Below, piece after piece: positions 37,266 to 46,429 of a DNA stretch of 58,167 nucleotides. The first letter of the stretch is position 1, and each line of letters starts with the position of its first letter. The notes below the pieces were generated by a model that was not told the DNA's origin, searched no databases, and saw nothing but the letters and a program-made list of their open reading frames with translations. This stretch comes from Thiohalocapsa marina. GTDB lineage: Bacteria; Pseudomonadota; Gammaproteobacteria; Chromatiales; Chromatiaceae. Both the position numbers and the translations under genes were made by a program. The stretch lies in assembly GCF_008632335.1 (NCBI RefSeq), contig NZ_VWXX01000022.1, positions 1 through 58,167 on the forward strand, read 5' to 3'.

Positions 37266-37733
37266 TCAGCCACTGACCAGACGGATCAGTTTGCGCAGGG
37301 GCTCTTTAGGCATGGACTCCCCCTGTCGCTCCATCTCGTAGAGCATCGCGATCAGCTCGGCCTTCTTCTCCAGCGGCATGCGTCCCTGGATCGCCGCCAA
37401 CCCCTCCTCCACCCCGGCCATCACCGTGCGCAGCAGGTCGGTGTCGAGCACATTGTCCACACCATCCGGCGCCCCCTCCCCCGTCGCCAGCCAGGTGAGT
37501 GATACACCGGCCACGCGCGCGATCTCCGTCAGCTTGTCCGCACCGGGAACGCTGACTCCGGAGAGATACTTGCGCAGGACCGTCTCGGAGATCCCGCACT
37601 TCTGCGCGAAGGCGGCAGGGGTCAGTCTGCCCTTGGCCCGGGTCAAGCGGTCCGGGAAGCCCTCCCCGTCCCAGCTCGCTCGATCATGCCCGGTCGCGTT
37701 GTCGATCACGTCAAAGCTGCGTTCTGCTGACAT
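37266..37733 (-). CDS. CI-like XRE repressor
   Basis: A 155-residue protein with HTH AFAQKCGISETVLRKYLSGV and SVPGADKLTEIARVAGVSL, followed by a helical C-terminal part (LIAMLYEMERQGESMP). No S24 peptidase part, so not LexA-cleavable in itself. It diverges from the FlhD-like gene across a 124-base control region, as phage repressors and SetR do relative to their activators. Confidence 0.8.
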   Translation of the reverse strand: MSAERSFDVIDNATGHDRASWDGEGFPDRLTRAKGRLTPAAFAQKCGISETVLRKYLSGVSVPGADKLTEIARVAGVSLTWLATGEGAPDGVDNVLDTDLLRTVMAGVEEGLAAIQGRMPLEKKAELIAMLYEMERQGESMPKEPLRKLIRLVSG

Positions 37734-37857
37734 TGCCGTTCTTATCCAGTGGTTATCGCAGGAGAAAATACTCCATGGGGTGTCATAGTTGATCTATTCG
37801 CCTCATAGTGCGTATTATAGCGCATCTCAACCCGATATTTTGCACCGAGGGTCCGCC
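37734..37857. promoter_or_regulatory. Divergent control region of the repressor and FlhDC-like genes
   Basis: TTGATC (37789-37794), an 18-base spacer and TATTAT (37813-37818) form a candidate promoter for the activators. ACTCCATGGGGT (37770-37781) is a near-palindrome, and TGCG-N8-CGCA (37809-37824) overlaps the -10 box; both are possible repressor operators. Confidence 0.5.
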
Positions 37858-38211
37858 ATGGTACGCACATCACCCCCCGTCACTCCAGCCGCATCCTCCC
37901 CCCTGGAGGGTGCGCTGGACCTGGACATCACCCACCTGAACCTGCAATGGCTGGTGGGCGCCCGCGCGCTGGCGCGCAACGATGTGGATCAGGCCACCCT
38001 GGTCTATGGGCTCGAGCGCGAGCTGGCCGAAGCATTGCGCGAGGCACCCTTTACCGTGCTGCGCACCTTGGCGGCCTCCGGGGTGCTGCTGGTCCGCCCG
38101 CGCTTTGAGACGCGCTTTCTGCACGAACGCCTCGCGGCCTCACAGCAGGCGACCACCGCGTTTGAGCTGCAGTCGATCCTGCTGGCCGCAGAGGGACTGA
38201 CACAGCCATGA
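37858..38211 (+). CDS. FlhD-like transcriptional activator subunit
   Basis: A 117-residue protein. The segment DITHLNLQWLVGARALARND followed by helices with LERELAEALREAPF and LRTLAASGVLL matches FlhD. The ATG 37858 is preceded by GAGGG. It overlaps the FlhC-like start (ATGA). In SXT/R391-type ICEs and IncC plasmids such FlhD homologues (SetD, AcaD) with FlhC homologues activate transfer genes; the same role is inferred. Confidence 0.75.
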   Translation: MVRTSPPVTPAASSPLEGALDLDITHLNLQWLVGARALARNDVDQATLVYGLERELAEALREAPFTVLRTLAASGVLLVRPRFETRFLHERLAASQQATTAFELQSILLAAEGLTQP

Positions 38212-38792
38212 GACTGGAACGCCTGAACCGCACGCAGCAGGCGGTGACACTGCTGCAGCGGGGCATGCGCACCTCACTGGTCAGCCACGTCAGCGGGCTG
38301 AGATCGCCGGTGGTGCGCGAGCTGCATCATGAGATCCATGGCGACAAGCCATCGGGCGGCCCACTGCCGAGCCTGAGTGGCCTCCTGCTCTCGCCGCGCC
38401 TGCGGGCCAGCGCCTCGGTATTCGTTGCACTCTATCGTGCGCTCGGTGGCACCGAAGTGTTGCATCGCGTCGATCTTGCCGCATTGCTCAAGGCGCATCA
38501 ACTGTATCAGGCGCAGATCGAGCACCTCGCGGCGGAGGCTACCTTGGGGGAGCCGATCGACATCAATGCGGCCTGGGTCATCGCCCGTGACCTGACCACA
38601 GGGCTCGCCCGGCTGCATGTCTGTCCGCACTGCGCAGTGCATTATCTGGCCGGCGATCTCTCCCGCACGGCACTGCATTGTCCGCTCTGCATCCTCAAGC
38701 GCGGACGCGGCTGGCGGCGGCAGCGACCGCCCAAGGTCGTCCCGGCCGAGACCGCGCCGGTCCCAAGGATTGAGGCCACGTCGCCGCCCTGA
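38208..38792 (+). CDS. FlhC-like transcriptional activator subunit
   Basis: A 194-residue protein: AAWVIARDLTTGLARLHVCP and HCAVHYLAGDLSRTALHCPLC carry the four-cysteine-type zinc site of FlhC (CPHC and CPLC). The N-terminal helices (RLERLNRTQQAVTLLQRGMR) match FlhC. It is coupled to the FlhD-like gene. A proline-rich tail follows. Together they probably form the transfer activator of the element. Confidence 0.8.
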   Translation: MRLERLNRTQQAVTLLQRGMRTSLVSHVSGLRSPVVRELHHEIHGDKPSGGPLPSLSGLLLSPRLRASASVFVALYRALGGTEVLHRVDLAALLKAHQLYQAQIEHLAAEATLGEPIDINAAWVIARDLTTGLARLHVCPHCAVHYLAGDLSRTALHCPLCILKRGRGWRRQRPPKVVPAETAPVPRIEATSPP

Positions 38793-38923
38793 CGGCCTAA
38801 ACCTCTCCCAATTGTGTCGCCCGATCGCACCCGGCCAGGCGGATGCCTGGCCCGGGCCAGAATCCCCTTGTGCCCATCCTTTTTCTTCGCGCCTCTGCGC
38901 ACCCGTCCATTAGGAGCGTTTCC

Positions 38924-39193
38924 ATGCCAACCCGTGTTCTTCGCCTGCCCCAGGTCCTCGAGCGTACCGGCTACAGCCGCTCGGGGCTCTATGCCCGAAT
39001 CAGCGCCGGGCTGTTTCCACATCCGATCGCACTCGGTGCGCGCGCCTCGGCCTGGCCCGAGCATGAGGTCGAGGCGGTGCTCGCCGCCCAGATCCGCTCG
39101 GTCGATGAGGAGGAGCTGCGCACGGTGGTCAGCACCCTGGAGGGCGAACGGGCCAACTTCGGTCTGACCGGGACACACGCGTCAGCGGCCTGA
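38924..39193 (+). CDS. AlpA-like HTH regulator
   Basis: An 89-residue protein: LRLPQVLERTGYSRSGLYAR and ISAGLFPHPIALGARASAWP match AlpA/Xis-type proteins with a MerR-like wing. ATG 38924 lies after TTAGGAG-like sequence. Such proteins regulate or direct excision. Confidence 0.85.
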   Translation: MPTRVLRLPQVLERTGYSRSGLYARISAGLFPHPIALGARASAWPEHEVEAVLAAQIRSVDEEELRTVVSTLEGERANFGLTGTHASAA

Positions 39194-39256
39194 GCCCATT
39201 GCCCACCGGACCATGGACGCGCGCCGTCCGCGGTCCCTGCTGAGGAGGTCTCTTCG

Positions 39257-39688
39257 ATGTTGGCAGAGCCGTTTCTGGCGCGTCTGCAGACGGTCGTTCG
39301 CACCGGCGAGCAGCGCTGGTCTGCCTGCTGTCCGGCGCACGCGGACCGCAGCCCATCGCTCAGTATCCGCCTCGACGGAGAAAAGCTGCTGTTTCACTGT
39401 CACGCCGGCTGTGCACCGGAGGCGGTCCTGGCCGCCATGGGCCTCGGTTGGCGTGATCTGTATGCCGATCCCTGGGTTGCCGCCCGCGCAGCCGCCGTGG
39501 CGCACGCAAGCTGGCGCGGTGCCAGCCGGGACCTGCACCAGGGCATCGATCTCGCCGTCGAGCGGCTGATCCTGCGCATCGCCGCGGCGGACCTGCGCCG
39601 GGGGCGGACCCTGTCGATCGAGGACCGCGGCCGTGTGGAGGTGGCCAGACTGCGGTTGCGGGCGAGCAAGCGGGACAGACCGACATGA
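39257..39688 (+). CDS. CHC2 zinc-finger primase-like protein
   Basis: A 143-residue protein. WSACCPAHADRSPSLSIRLD and LLFHCHAGCAPEAVL form a CHC2-type zinc ribbon of DNA primases. No TOPRIM core follows, so it is probably an accessory DNA-binding part. Its stop overlaps the DUF3987 start (ATGA). It fits a replication module. Confidence 0.75.
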   Translation: MLAEPFLARLQTVVRTGEQRWSACCPAHADRSPSLSIRLDGEKLLFHCHAGCAPEAVLAAMGLGWRDLYADPWVAARAAAVAHASWRGASRDLHQGIDLAVERLILRIAAADLRRGRTLSIEDRGRVEVARLRLRASKRDRPT

Positions 39689-41268
39689 ACCGGCGCGATC
39701 CCGACTGGTCCGAGACGCTCGATCCGACGATGCTGGAGCGCGAGGCCGGGGGCGAACCGGACAGCACCGACTGGCCGGACCCCGAGCCCGTGCCCGAACG
39801 CGGCGATCTGGGCACGGTGCCGCCGTTTCCCCTCACCCTGCTGCCGTCAGCCCTGCAGACGGCGGTGCGCGAGGTCGCACGCTTCAACAAGGTAGCGGAG
39901 GCGAGCGCGGCCCTGATCGGGATCGGCACCTTGGCTACCGCCATCGGCAAGCGCGCGATGGTGGTTGAGCGCGGAGGACTGAATCATCACCCGGCCTTAT
40001 TTCTGGTCGGCATCGCCGACAGTGGCGAGCGCAAGAGTCCGGTGTTCCGCAGCATGACCGAGCCGCTGGAGGCCTGGGCCGTGGAACAGGAACCGTCGTG
40101 GGCGGAGGCGACGCGACGGGTCAAATCCCGCAATGCGGCCGTCGACAGCGAGATCGCCAAGCTCAAGCGCCAAAAGGACTGCGATCTGTTCGAGACGGCG
40201 CGGCGCATCGAGGCGCTGGAGGCCGAGCGTCTGCCCCTGCCGCCGACACCGAAACTGTTCACCACCGACTGTACCGAGGAGCGGGTGTTTCAGCTCATGC
40301 ACGAGCGCCAGGGGGCCTTCGCGGTCATGAGCGGTGAAGGCAGGCCAATCCTGGATGCGATCCTCGGCAAATACTCCGGTGACAAGCGCACGGGGGACGC
40401 TATCTATCTGGCCGGCATCAGCGGGGATACGGTCAGTCGCGACCGTGTCGGCAGTGGCCAAAACGGCCCGGAGGACCGGGTCATCCGCCGCCCCTGTCTG
40501 AACGTCTGCGTCATGGTGCAGCCGGACAAGTATCTGGAGGCGGCAGGACACTCGGCCCTGCGGGCCTCGGGAGCGCTGGCGCGCATTTGGCCCGTCTGGC
40601 TGCCGACGATGGTCGGACGGCAGCACGAGCAGCTGCAAGAGCAGACACTCTGCGCCGGGGAGTTGAAAGGCTACGCACAACTGGTCCGGGCGATCCTGGT
40701 CCATGAGCCTCGCCGGGACGGTTTCGGGCGCCCGCTCCCCCATCTGGCGCGTCTGAGCCGGGACGCGGCCGAGGCGCGCGTGGAGTTGCACAACAGCCTG
40801 CAGGATCGCATGGCCGAGGGCGGGGATCTGAGTGACGTGCGCGACATCGCCGCCAAGGCGGTCACACAGATCTGCAAGCTGGCCCTGGTGCTGCACGTCG
40901 CCGCCTCGCCGCAGGTGCTGGAGGCGCCAGACAGCGCCATCGACGCAACGACCTGGGCGGCGGCGCACTGCGCCGGGGTGTGGTTCCTGGAGGAAGCGGT
41001 GCGGGTGCAGCGCATCGCCCTGGAAGATCCCATCCTGGAGCTGGCGCGCCGAACACTTGCCTGGCTTCAGCGCCAGAAACCGAGCGGGCTGCTGTCGGCA
41101 CGGACACTCTGTCTCTACGGACCGCGGCCACGGCCGAATGCCAAGACCGCCAACGCCGTGCTCGAACTGCTGGAAGAGCTTGGCTGGCTGCGCATCGAGC
41201 CAAGCGCGAGCCGCCGCAAGCCCTGCTATCTGCCGCATCCTGCACTCAGGGCGACCGCGTCGTTCTGA
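39685..41268 (+). CDS. DUF3987 (YfjI-like) ATPase/helicase
   Basis: A 527-residue protein. It has LIGIGTLATAIGKRAMVVE, then GIADSGERKSPVF (a divergent Walker A with S-G-x-R-K-S), SGEGRPILDAILGKYSG and VMVQPDKYLEAAGHSALRAS typical of DUF3987 proteins of mobile elements. The Walker A Gly-Lys-Ser is kept only partly, so ATPase activity is uncertain. It is followed by the origin-like iteron region. Confidence 0.8.
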   Translation: MNRRDPDWSETLDPTMLEREAGGEPDSTDWPDPEPVPERGDLGTVPPFPLTLLPSALQTAVREVARFNKVAEASAALIGIGTLATAIGKRAMVVERGGLNHHPALFLVGIADSGERKSPVFRSMTEPLEAWAVEQEPSWAEATRRVKSRNAAVDSEIAKLKRQKDCDLFETARRIEALEAERLPLPPTPKLFTTDCTEERVFQLMHERQGAFAVMSGEGRPILDAILGKYSGDKRTGDAIYLAGISGDTVSRDRVGSGQNGPEDRVIRRPCLNVCVMVQPDKYLEAAGHSALRASGALARIWPVWLPTMVGRQHEQLQEQTLCAGELKGYAQLVRAILVHEPRRDGFGRPLPHLARLSRDAAEARVELHNSLQDRMAEGGDLSDVRDIAAKAVTQICKLALVLHVAASPQVLEAPDSAIDATTWAAAHCAGVWFLEEAVRVQRIALEDPILELARRTLAWLQRQKPSGLLSARTLCLYGPRPRPNAKTANAVLELLEELGWLRIEPSASRRKPCYLPHPALRATASF

Positions 41269-41399
41269 GCCCAGCAGTCATGACGGGCTTGACCATTTGA
41301 AGTCACCCGAGCCCGGTAGCCCGCTCTCGTGGCACGTGTCACTCGCCTGTTGACGTCCAACTTGGCCGCGAGTTGCGCCGGTCGCGTCCAAAGGCGTCC

Positions 41400-41618
41400 T
41401 TATCCACAGGTTTGTAGCCAATGTAGCCAGCATCTGCGGGATAACGTGAAATCGCGCCGGAACCATAACCCCTGGCTACATTGGCTACATTGGCTACAGT
41501 CGTTGTCCAAGCGCATCCACGACCGAGGTAAGCAGTTGATTTTTCGTTATCGGAGGGACTGGGCTTTGCCGCATCGCGGCTTAGATGGTCCTGGCTACAA
41601 TTGGCTACAGTGGCTACA
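41400..41618. other. Origin-like region: DnaA box and eight iterons
   Basis: A perfect DnaA box TTATCCACA lies at 41400-41408. Eight copies of TGGCTACA follow: two in inverse orientation (41413-41420, 41422-41429), three forward at 41473, 41482 and 41491, and three forward at 41592, 41602 and 41611, mostly 9 bases apart. Such an array next to DnaC-like, primase-like and DUF3987 genes is what a plasmid or ICE replication origin looks like. No Rep gene is seen. Confidence 0.65.
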
Positions 41619-41891
41619 GTCAAACCGAAACCGAGACCGACGGGCGCTCTCACGGGCCCAGCCTGCTCATGCGGATAACTCCCGACGCTTTCGATGTGGA
41701 CGTCGAGCAGAGCGAGCGACCCGAGTGACACGCTCGACCGGCGGAGCTGGCGCTGATTCCCCGACCAGAAAGTGACATTTTAAACTGTTTATTTACAATT
41801 GTTCTTAGCCAAAAAACCGAAGGCTGAAAACCGACCCAGCAACCTCAGACGCCGAATCTACCGGTGGATTGCGGTATCTAAACTAAACCAA

Positions 41892-43301
41892 TCAAATAAT
41901 CGCTCCCATGGTCCTTAGCTGACACTCCCACGCTAATAATGCGGATCGCTTTTCGTCCATGTAAGTGTGCCGGTCGTAGTGAACTGACTGAACACCTCCA
42001 AGACCATGGCTAAGAAGCTGTGCTCGCGTTTCGCGACTAACACCCATACCCGCTAAAATTGTTTCGACCGTACGGCGAATATCTCTGAGATTGAAAGGCT
42101 CGACTTTCATAGTCCCTGAAATTTCCAGTAGCCGCTTCCCTGGAGTTGTCTCGACCATGATCGCGCCTCCAGTCGACAGCCATAGCGAGGGATTTGACTC
42201 TACATCAGCTTGATTTTTTTCAGCAAGAAGCTGAGCTTTTTCATGCGCCCTTGCAATTAATTTGCCTACAAGCGCAGCTCCACTCTGACCAAGCGGAATG
42301 AGATGTTCCCTTGGTTCTCGACGCTTACCCTTATTATCCCAAAGTCTCAAGATCGCAGTTTCTTCGTTGTAATCTGCGACTCTTGTGCGTAAGAGTTGTG
42401 CCATCCTTTGTCCGCCGCTGAGAACAGCAAGCCTCAGCGCTAGATCAGGTAGGCCTTCAGTCAGCGAATTAAGATATGCTTTCAGCTCATTATTGGTCAG
42501 TCTTCGATGCCCCGCCTTAACAGGAATGGTCGGGATACTATCAACTGGATTCATATTAATATCGAAGTCAACGAGCTTTGAATTCACAGCACTATCGAAT
42601 GGTGCTCGGATAGCCATCGCATAAGCCGCGCGCAGGTAACTTCGCAAAACGCCTGCAGTCCGCTCTTTTCCAGTTTCTCGCACAGTACGAATTATGACGG
42701 CTATTTGCTGTGGTGTGATCTCGCTAGCTGGCAGATCTGCGATAGCTCGATGCTTCTCACTAACATGAACTTTAAAAGCGGAGCGTACGTCGCGCGCCGT
42801 CTTTGTCTTACCTTGAGCGTCAAGCACGCCAACATAAGCTTCACACAATGCCGATAATGTGTGACGCTGGCGCACCTCTGCTGCAACCTCCGCTGCAACT
42901 TCAGCGGCTCTTTTTGCTTCTTGATCTGCTTCCCGTTGAGCTTCGAGCATCTCCAGATGCGCCCGTAAATCTCGCACGCCGGACACGTAAAGCTTGGACA
43001 GTTCAGCCGCTCGTGCGCGAGCATCGGCTAGGCTAAGCCCTTCCCGACCATTCTCGTCGTAATGACCCAAGGGCATTGCATAACGGCTTCCGTCCGTTTT
43101 TGTGTATCTATAGTATACTCGAGTCACCTCGCCGCTGCGGCGGAAAACTAGGGACCCAGCTCCGCGCGCTCCGCCATCAGAGACCCAGACGTTCGGCTTG
43201 AGGGTGCGAAGTGCCTTTACCGTCAGCAAGACTTGTCTCCGATTGTTGGTAGCCGTTAGGTAGCCGTTTGCCGCTGGCTGTAGCCGAACGGCGGTGGACA
43301 C
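41892..43301 (-). CDS. Tyrosine recombinase (integrase) adjacent to tRNA-Lys
   Basis: A 469-residue integrase. The N-terminal arm-binding part has RVYYRYTKTDGSRYAMPLGH, then a coiled helical region (EADQEAKRAAEVAAEVAAEV). The catalytic part shows SGGQRMAQLLRTRVADY (first Arg), DIRRTVETILAGMGV and LSHGLGGVQSVHYDRHTYMD (His and Tyr). GC is lower than in neighbours. A TATAAT box lies at 43319-43324 on its strand. It lies 105 bases from the tRNA-Lys-derived att site, so it likely integrated this element there. Confidence 0.88.
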   Translation of the reverse strand: MSTAVRLQPAANGYLTATNNRRQVLLTVKALRTLKPNVWVSDGGARGAGSLVFRRSGEVTRVYYRYTKTDGSRYAMPLGHYDENGREGLSLADARARAAELSKLYVSGVRDLRAHLEMLEAQREADQEAKRAAEVAAEVAAEVRQRHTLSALCEAYVGVLDAQGKTKTARDVRSAFKVHVSEKHRAIADLPASEITPQQIAVIIRTVRETGKERTAGVLRSYLRAAYAMAIRAPFDSAVNSKLVDFDINMNPVDSIPTIPVKAGHRRLTNNELKAYLNSLTEGLPDLALRLAVLSGGQRMAQLLRTRVADYNEETAILRLWDNKGKRREPREHLIPLGQSGAALVGKLIARAHEKAQLLAEKNQADVESNPSLWLSTGGAIMVETTPGKRLLEISGTMKVEPFNLRDIRRTVETILAGMGVSRETRAQLLSHGLGGVQSVHYDRHTYMDEKRSALLAWECQLRTMGAII

Positions 43302-43406
43302 TGCAAGAACTGGAAATTATTATATACCTGTTTTAAAAGGAAATAAATCTTTCCTGTGGGATCTCGCTGGACGGCAATGGACAACATCAATGCGCCAAAA
43401 AACTGA

Positions 43407-43451
43407 CTTTTAATCAGGTGGTCGATGGTTCGAGTCCATCAGGGCGCACCA
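43407..43451 (+). repeat. attachment-site repeat (tRNA-Lys 3' half), copy 1
   Basis: The 45-bp sequence starts CTTTTAATCAGGTGG and ends GCGCACCA. It contains the anticodon loop with TTT, the T-arm GATGGTTCGAGTCCATC and the CCA end of a tRNA-Lys. Copy 2 is 51611-51655. Here CTGA before it restores the anticodon stem, but no D-arm is present, so no complete tRNA. Confidence 0.9.
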
Positions 43452-43464
43452 TATTTTCAAAGAG

Positions 43465-44110
43465 TTAGCCGCATTTTGCGGCTTTTTCGTTTTCAGGTGT
43501 GCCGGAAAATGTGCCGACAACGGTGAGCCTCGTCTCGATGTTGGCTGCGGCACCAGCCAGGTGCTCCGGCGCAAGATGCGCTTAGCGCTGCACCATTTGA
43601 TACGATGACCAGCCTCCGAGTTCCTGCAGCACATGTAACGGCGTGCCGGCCTGCACATGCCACGATGCCCAAGTGTGCCGCAGATCGTGCCAGCGAAAAT
43701 CCCTGATGCCAGCACGTCCCAAGGCCTTTTTGAACGCGGCCGTGCCCGCCTTCTCGATGGGCAGCCACGTCGTCTTGCCTCTTGGTATCCAGCAGAAGAC
43801 GCGCTCTGCATGACGTCCCTGCCAACGGTGCATAATGAGCGTTGCATCAACGTTCAGCGGCACACCGATGGGCCGTTTGCCCTTGGCCTCATCGGCATGC
43901 ACCCAAGCAACTCGGCGATCAAGGTCAATTTGACTCCAACAAAGCCCGGTGACGTTCGACTCGCGCAGCCAGGTTGCGAGGCTGAACGCCGCCATGTCGG
44001 CCAGATGCTCGGGCAACTCGGCAAGGAGCCGTTCAGCCTCATCACGCGTCAACCAGCGGATGCGCTTGTCAGGTTCCCCCCGCTGCCAGGATAGATGTCG
44101 CCTCCCCCTC
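43465..44110 (-). pseudogene. Phage integrase remnant: N-terminus lost, catalytic Tyr codon is a stop
   Basis: The frame reads IRWLTRDEAERLLAELPEHL, FSLATWLRESNVTGLCW (first Arg), then FRWHDLRHTWASWHVQAG and GGWSSYQMVQR, followed by TAA (43582-43584) exactly where the family has Tyr (QRYAHL). Reading on, the same frame gives AHLAPEHLAGAAANIETR until a stop at 43465. One base change from TAC or TAT explains it. The N-terminal half is missing. Non-functional recombinase of the decayed island. Confidence 0.85.
43467..43490. terminator. Rho-independent terminator after the tRNA-Lys end
   Basis: AGCCGCA (43467-43473), TTT loop, TGCGGCT (43477-43483), then TTTT; a good intrinsic terminator on the plus strand, as expected downstream of a tRNA gene. 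Confidence 0.75.
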
Positions 44111-44263
44111 GGGAGTTTTATGTGAGCATGGGGCATTGTTGGGGCGAGGTACGGCGCCTTTGGCGCGCGCTCAGCGGGAGGGAGCCCGTAGGGCGACTGG
44201 ACGCTGAGCGCGCGACGGCGCCGTGTTGACGCCCCCGCACCTGAGCAGGAGTACTCCAACGCC

Positions 44264-44776
44264 ATGGCAACGACCTATTCTCCCGAGTTCAAGGCAGACC
44301 TGATCGCCAAGATGCTGCCACCGCAGTCCAGGCCGGTGCTGGAGCTGGCGCGCGAGAGCGGTGTGCCCAAGGATACCCTCTACTGTTGGCGCGGTAAGGC
44401 ACTGGCAGGCGGATCGCCTCCAGCCGAGACCCGCTCGCGCCCGGCGCAGGACTGGCCGCCCAAGGCGCGCTTTCAGGCGGTGCTGGAGACGGCGGCGATG
44501 AATGCCGAACAAACCGCCGCCTACTGCCGCCGTCGCGGCCTGTATCCCGAGCAGCTCGCGCAGTGGCGTACGGCCTGCGAGCAAGCGACCAGCCCACCGA
44601 CACCACCGGCTCGGCACGCGCTCGAGGAGGCCAAGGCGCAACGGGCACGGATCCGCGAACTCGAGCGCGAATTGCAGCGCAAGAACGCCGCCTTGGCCGA
44701 GACTGCAGCCTTGCTGGCATTGAAAAAAAATGTATGGTCCGCCCCGGTGGTGCAAGTGCCGAGTGCGAGATGTTGA
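44264..44776 (+). pseudogene. IS3-family transposase OrfA remnant
   Basis: The protein starts MATTYSPEFKADLIAKMLPP and has the two-HTH pattern PKDTLYCWRGKAL and AAYCRRRGLYPEQLAQW with a leucine-zipper-like LERELQRKNAALAETAALL. Similarity stops after LALKK (about 44730), and no OrfB follows. The element is truncated on the right. Confidence 0.75.
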
Positions 44777-45093
44777 GAACAGACTGCGTCAATGTATCCG
44801 GCCTCGGAATGGTCGATCACGCAGGATCGCCGGGCCTCGATGGAAATTCGTGCCATGCGCTCCTGAATAAGTCGATGACCTCCGTCTGGGGCCGTTTTTT
44901 CTCAGGCTTGCGCATGGCCGCTTGACTGTCTCCGCCATCAATCCTCATCGCTTGCAGTCACTCGGTGGGATGCTCGGTTACTTGACGATGTACTGTGCGC
45001 TGGTCACCTGCGTCTGTCGTGTGCAGCATGGCTGCCAATCCGGAACATGTGGCAGCTTCATCAGCCTGTCACCTGCCCCGGCGCAAACGGCGC
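44777..45093. other. Intergenic, no gene recognised
   Basis: A minus-strand frame reading RKPEKKRPQTEVIDLF is protein-like for a few codons, but no family is recognised. Confidence 0.35.
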
Positions 45094-45510
45094 TCAGCGT
45101 TGCAGGACGGCACAGAGGATGCGCGCCAGTTTGTTCGCCAATGCCATCACGGCGACGTTTGCATGCTTGCGCACGGTGATCCGTTCGACCCAGCGGCGCA
45201 GCCCGTCCTCGGCCGGACGCTTGTCGGCGACGCGCAGCACGGCGCGGGCGCCATGGATGAGCATCACGCGCAAGTGGCGATTGCCATGCTTGCTGATGCC
45301 AAGCAGCCGCGTCTTGCCGCCGGTGCTGTACTGGCGCGGCACCAGGCCGAGCCAGGCGGCCAGATCGCGGCCGCGACGGAACTGCGAGGCGTCGCAGATG
45401 CCGGCGAGTAGCGCCGTGCCGTTGATCGGACCAATCCCGGGGATCGTCAGCAGCAGCTGCATCAGTGGATCTTCACGCGCGAACGCGGCGGGTTGGCTCG
45501 CAACCAAGCG
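45094..45510 (-). pseudogene. IS110-family transposase, C-terminal part only
   Basis: The frame reads LLLTIPGIGPINGTALLAGI, FRRGRDLAAWLGLVPRQYST and GNRHLRVMLIHGARAVLR, the Transposase_20 domain of IS110. The DEDD catalytic N-terminus is absent: upstream of about 45510 the frame continues into unrelated sequence. IS remnant. Confidence 0.85.
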
Positions 45511-46009
45511 GCCAAGCCCGATGTGGGCATGGGATGCAAACAGAGCATAGTTATCGGCGTTATGTATCCGCAAATTGTGCCGCAGCTGCATGGCCCCGTA
45601 CCGATAGCCATAATCGATGATACAGCGCGCCTTGAATTCGTCGTCGACGAAGTGGATTTAGTTCGTGGAGCAGGATGTGATTGAAGTGGTCCTGGCCTGT
45701 TGTGCGCCTGAGACTCGGACACGGGCATGTGTGGCCAGAGAGATCAAACGTAAACTGGCGCAGCCGGAATCAATCACTGTCATCCGCCAGGAGGGATTTT
45801 CGGGAGGGGGTTGAGCTTGTTGCGCTCGAACCGGAAACCTGGAACTGGGCAAAAATGCTCGATGATGCTGCTCGACATGAGAACTTCCCTGGATCGTTTC
45901 TCCAATCATGGCCCAGCCAGATGATTCTAAGACAGTTTATCTTCGCTCAGCCCTACTGATTTGGGTGGGGGATCTGAAGGATTACGTCCTTGCCAGGGTA
46001 TCACGCGTC
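45511..46009. other. Mosaic intergenic region
   Basis: The minus-strand frame FKARCIIDYGYRYGAMQLRH joins the IS110 remnant and looks like the end of another gene. On the plus strand IEVVLACCAPETRTRACVAR is protein-like for about 40 codons from 45678. Neither is recognised. Confidence 0.35.
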
Positions 46010-46429
46010 CTAGACGTCCTTCCATGGGTTGATGACAGTCACACCGGCCGCTTCATAGGGCGATGTATCGCGTGATGCCACAATGAAGCCCCGCGATGCT
46101 GCGATGGCCGCAATGTAGCCGTCTGGCGTCGGGAAGCCACGCCCCCCGTTCTTGGCCGTCATGGCGAGGTCTGCATAGTGGCGTGCCGCATCCGTGTCGA
46201 ACGGCAGTACCCGATCCCTGAACAGCTCCAGCAGTTCGTGCAGGGTGCGGTCGAGCATGTTCTTGCGCTTGCCCGCCGGCAGCGCCCGGATGCCAAACAG
46301 CAACTCGGCCAGCGTGACGCTCGACAGATACAAGGTTTCCGCCGCCTGGTCGTTCAGCCAAGTCCTCACGGCCGCGTCTGGCTCCGGCCTCATCGCCTCG
46401 GAAACGACGTTGGTATCCAGGACGATCAT
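46010..46429 (-). CDS. PIN-domain toxin, FitB/VapC type
   Basis: A 139-residue PIN RNase: MIVLDTNVVSEAMRP (first Asp), TLAELLFGIRALP (Glu) and FPTPDGYIAAIAASRGFIVAS followed by RD, giving the acidic residues. Length fits VapC/FitB. ATG is adjacent to the antitoxin stop (TGAATG). Confidence 0.92.
   Translation of the reverse strand: MIVLDTNVVSEAMRPEPDAAVRTWLNDQAAETLYLSSVTLAELLFGIRALPAGKRKNMLDRTLHELLELFRDRVLPFDTDAARHYADLAMTAKNGGRGFPTPDGYIAAIAASRGFIVASRDTSPYEAAGVTVINPWKDV

Noticed and set aside
41400-41618. CRISPR array
   Set aside because: Repeat units are 8-10 bp with almost no spacer; this is iteron-like. No cas gene or CRISPR-length repeat was seen anywhere in the window.
43391-43451. Complete tRNA-Lys gene
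   Set aside because: The 5' acceptor is only hinted at (GCGCC) and the D-arm is absent; only the 3' half is there.
45678-45815. Short plus-strand gene reading IEVVLACCAPET
   Set aside because: It ends after about 45 codons in decayed surroundings, and no family is recognised.
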